This document shows positions 61,903 to 64,000 of a stretch of 64,000 nt of DNA, one piece after another (position 1 is the first letter of the stretch; every line of letters begins with the position of its first letter). The position numbers and the translations under genes were made by a program. The notes below the pieces were generated by a model. That model did no database searches, was not told where the DNA came from, and saw only the letters and a list, made by a program, of their open reading frames with translations. This DNA comes from Amycolatopsis thermophila (lineage in GTDB: Bacteria; Actinomycetota; Actinomycetes; Mycobacteriales; Pseudonocardiaceae). The DNA is taken from NCBI RefSeq assembly GCF_030814215.1, contig NZ_JAUSUT010000001.1, forward strand, positions 5,084,001 through 5,148,000. The letters are read 5' to 3'.

Positions 61903-62564
61903 CCCCGTTGCGTGTGGTGCTCGCCGACGACCAGGACCTCGTGCGCGCCGGCTTCCGCGTCATCCTCGGGACGGAGGAGGGCATCGAGGTCGTCGGCGAG
62001 GCCCGGGACGGCATCGAGGCCGTCGAGGTCGCCGGGCGGGAGAAGCCCGACGTCGTCCTCATGGACGTGCAGATGCCCCGGCTCGACGGGCTGGAGGCGA
62101 CCCGCCGCATCCTCGGCGACGATCCCGCGGCCTCGGCGGTGCGGGTGGTCATCCTGACCACGTTCGACCGGGAGGACTACCTGTTCGAGGCGCTGCGGGC
62201 CGGGGCGAGCGGGTTCCTGCTCAAGAACGCCTCACCGGAGGACCTCGTGGAGTCCGTGCGGATCGTCGCCCGCGGCGACGCGCTGCTCTCACCGGAGGTG
62301 ACGCGGCGGGTGATCGCCCGGTTCACCACGCCGGCCACGCCGGCGGGCCGCCGCCCCCCGTCCCTCACCGACCGCGAGTTCGAGGTGCTGGTCCTGATGG
62401 CCCGCGGCGCGAGCAACGCCGAGATCGCCGCCGAGCTGTACCTCGGGGAGACGACGGTGAAGACGCACGTGTCGCGGATCCTGCGCAAGCTGGACCTGCG
62501 CGACCGCACCCACGCGGTGGTCTTCGCCTATGAACAGGGCATCGTCGCGCCCGGCCTCGCCTGA
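61899..62564 (+). CDS. NarL/LuxR-type response regulator
   Basis: A 221-residue regulator. The receiver domain has the acidic pair in VVLADDQDLVRAGF, phospho-acceptor Asp56 in VVLMDVQMP, Thr in VILTTFDRED and Lys in FLLKNASPEDL. The LuxR HTH is LTDREFEVLVLMARGASNAE, followed by TTVKTHVSRILRKLDLRDR. It is co-expressed with the kinase through an ATGA overlap and likely activates the ABC exporter genes immediately downstream. Confidence 0.92.
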   Translation: MTPLRVVLADDQDLVRAGFRVILGTEEGIEVVGEARDGIEAVEVAGREKPDVVLMDVQMPRLDGLEATRRILGDDPAASAVRVVILTTFDREDYLFEALRAGASGFLLKNASPEDLVESVRIVARGDALLSPEVTRRVIARFTTPATPAGRRPPSLTDREFEVLVLMARGASNAEIAAELYLGETTVKTHVSRILRKLDLRDRTHAVVFAYEQGIVAPGLA

Positions 62565-62565
62565 C

Positions 62566-62592
62566 GCGGGTCCTCCGGCAGGAGGACCCCGC
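62566..62592. terminator. Hairpin after the response regulator gene
   Basis: gcgggtcctcc (62566-62576) pairs with ggaggaccccgc (62581-62592) with a 4-base loop and one bulge, starting 1 bp after the stop. It may attenuate read-through from the two-component genes into the ABC transporter genes, which begin 55 bp further on. Confidence 0.55.
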
Positions 62593-62646
62593 GCATCGGT
62601 CCGTGGCCGGACGCGACGGCGCGCCCGCGCGCCTAGCGTTCCCGGC

Positions 62647-63531
62647 ATGTTGACGGTGACCTCACTCAGCCGGAGCTTCGGCGATCACCGCGTGCTCGAC
62701 GACGTGTCCTTCACGGTGCGTCCCGGCCGCATGACCGGCTTCCTCGGCGCCAACGGGTCCGGCAAGACCACCACCATGCGGATCATCCTCGGTGTCCTGG
62801 CCGCGCACGGCGGCACGGTCAGCTGGCACGGCCGCGAGATGACCCCCGCCCAGCGCCGCCGGTTCGGCTACATGCCCGAGGAACGCGGCCTCTACCCGAA
62901 GATGAAGGTGGCCGAGCAGATCAGGTGGATGGGCCGGCTGCACGGCCTCGACGACGTCACGGCGCGCGCCGCCACCCGGCGCCTGCTCGACCGGCTGGAA
63001 CTCACCGACCGCGCCGGTGACCGCCTCGAGGAGCTGTCCCTGGGCAACCAGCAGCGTGCCCAGGTGGCCGCCGCGCTGGTGCACGACCCGATGATGCTCG
63101 TCCTCGACGAGCCGTTCTCCGGTCTGGATCCGCTGGCCGTCGACATCGTGCTCGACGTCCTGCGCGAACGCGCCGCGGCCGGTGTGCCGGTGTTGTTCTC
63201 CAGCCACCAGCTCTCGCTCGTCGAGCGGCTCTGCGACGACGTGGTGATCATCTCCGGCGGCTCGATCTCGGCGAGCGGGACCCGCGAAGAACTGCGCGCC
63301 CGCTACGGGACCACCCGGTTCGAGCTGGTCGTCGGCGCCGACGCCGGCTGGGTGCGCGACGAGCCGGGGATCCGGGTGCTCAGCGTCGACGGCCCGCGGG
63401 CGGTGTTCGAGCCCGTCGAGGGGGCGGGCGGCGGGCGCCGGGTGCTGGAGACGGCGCTGCGGCGCGGCGAGGTGCGTGGCTTCGTGCCCGTCGTGCCGTC
63501 GCTCGAGGAGATCTTCAAGGAGGCCGTGTGA
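62647..63531 (+). CDS. ABC transporter ATP-binding protein (NatA-like)
   Basis: A 294-residue ATPase: Walker A GANGSGKTT, Q-loop in FGYMPEERGLYPKMKVAEQI, signature LSLGNQQRAQV (LSxGN, as in NatA-type exporters), Walker B LVLDEPFSGLDP and switch His in FSSHQLS. The DUF4162-like C-terminal extension ends in VPSLEEIFKEAV. It energises the membrane protein encoded next; the ATG of that gene shares its last base. Na+ or drug export is typical of this subfamily. Confidence 0.9.
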   Translation: MLTVTSLSRSFGDHRVLDDVSFTVRPGRMTGFLGANGSGKTTTMRIILGVLAAHGGTVSWHGREMTPAQRRRFGYMPEERGLYPKMKVAEQIRWMGRLHGLDDVTARAATRRLLDRLELTDRAGDRLEELSLGNQQRAQVAAALVHDPMMLVLDEPFSGLDPLAVDIVLDVLRERAAAGVPVLFSSHQLSLVERLCDDVVIISGGSISASGTREELRARYGTTRFELVVGADAGWVRDEPGIRVLSVDGPRAVFEPVEGAGGGRRVLETALRRGEVRGFVPVVPSLEEIFKEAV

Positions 63532-64000
63532 TGACCACGACGACACCGTCCCGGGTGGACGGCCGGCCCGCCGCCGCGGGCACGTCGTTCTGGGCGGCGA
63601 CCCGTCTGGTCGCCGAGCGCGAGGTCCGGTCCTTCCTGCGCACCAAGGGGTTCTGGATCGGGCTGGCGGTGGTCGTGGCCGGCCTGTTCGCGGCCGGGGT
63701 GCTGCCCTCGGTGCTCGCCGGGGGACCGCCCGCGGTCGCCGCCGTCGGGCCGCAGGCCGCCCGGGCCGTCGCCGGGACGGACCTGGACGTGCGCCAGGTC
63801 GGCGACCTCGAGTCCGCCCGCGAGCTCGTGCGGTCCGAGGAGGTGGACGCGGCGATCGTGTCCGCGCCGGAGGGGATCCGGGTGCTGGCGCTGTCCGACC
63901 CGCCGACCGGCGTCGTGGCCGCCCTGAGCGTCGCGCCGCCGGTGGACCTGCTCGAGCCCGGCGACGTCGGACCGGGGGAGCGGCAGCTGGTGATCCTGGT
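63531..64000 (+). CDS. ABC-2 type transporter permease, 5' part
   Basis: The open frame from ATG 63531 runs off the window after about 156 residues. The N-terminus has a cytoplasmic segment TRLVAEREVRSFLRTKGFWI followed by a membrane helix (GLAVVVAGLFAAGVLPSVLA), then an extracytoplasmic loop, as in NatB/ABC2_membrane_3 permeases. It is translationally coupled to the ATPase gene and completes the exporter likely regulated by the two-component system upstream. Confidence 0.85.
   Translation, partial: MTTTTPSRVDGRPAAAGTSFWAATRLVAEREVRSFLRTKGFWIGLAVVVAGLFAAGVLPSVLAGGPPAVAAVGPQAARAVAGTDLDVRQVGDLESARELVRSEEVDAAIVSAPEGIRVLALSDPPTGVVAALSVAPPVDLLEPGDVGPGERQLVIL

Overview
The window is very GC-rich actinobacterial DNA with short operons, frequent ATGA/GTGA stop-start overlaps and many GTG starts. 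The strongest taxonomic hint is a cytochrome P450 plus three-domain reductase (6975-9198) that I recognise as the guaiacol O-demethylase pair GcoA/GcoB described from Amycolatopsis. A coenzyme F420-type LLM oxidoreductase, DUF5997 and a type-2 ArgG fit the same group. Amycolatopsis or a close Pseudonocardiaceae relative is the best guess; this is inference from remembered sequences, not a search.

Layout. 1-5.2 kb: an ECF42 sigma factor operon with its DGPF and AhpD-like partners, then an SDR, a LysR regulator and a methyltransferase. 5.4-5.9 kb: a degenerate GC-rich repeat array. 5.9-9.2 kb: AraC regulator divergent from gcoAB. 9.2-14 kb: small proteins, an amino-acid permease, a decayed IS481 copy, a LysR-type effector domain lacking its HTH opposite DUF5997, and an LLM oxidoreductase behind a 45-bp palindrome. 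14-16.3 kb: a three-copy repeat array and a second ECF42/DGPF pair. 16.4-21.6 kb: MarR-isochorismatase-MFS operon and a membrane Ser/Thr kinase.

21.67-26.02 kb is a nest of insertion sequences: an IS5-type remnant, an IS701-like element and an IS481 element whose transposase gene is split by an IS110 element. All visible ends except those of the IS110 sit at CTAG. The non-coding left end of the IS110 contains four short segments matching, in the expected order, the interrupted target and the element's own junction, so a bridge RNA can be read from the sequence.

26-45 kb is acyl-CoA catabolism: IclR with a CaiB transferase and a glutaryl-CoA-dehydrogenase-like enzyme; a complete beta-oxidation set (MFS uptake, ADP-forming CoA ligase, acyl-CoA dehydrogenase, MaoC hydratase, SDR, thiolase, DUF35) that shares an AGAAYTCGGTTCT-like operator with a TetR gene; and a GntR-controlled dehydrogenase/hydratase/CitE-lyase operon. 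45.6-49.9 kb: a P450, argG with an apparently leaderless promoter under an ARG-box-like sequence, and a drug exporter. 49.9-52.6 kb: lactate racemase genes larA and larC, both broken by single-base frameshifts.

52.6-59.7 kb holds the most system-like block: five genes on the minus strand (SWIM zinc protein, DUF5691, MoxR AAA ATPase, DUF5682, VWA protein), every junction overlapping by exactly 4 bp, function unknown. 59.8-64 kb: a double ABM-domain protein, a two-component system and an ABC exporter that runs off the window.
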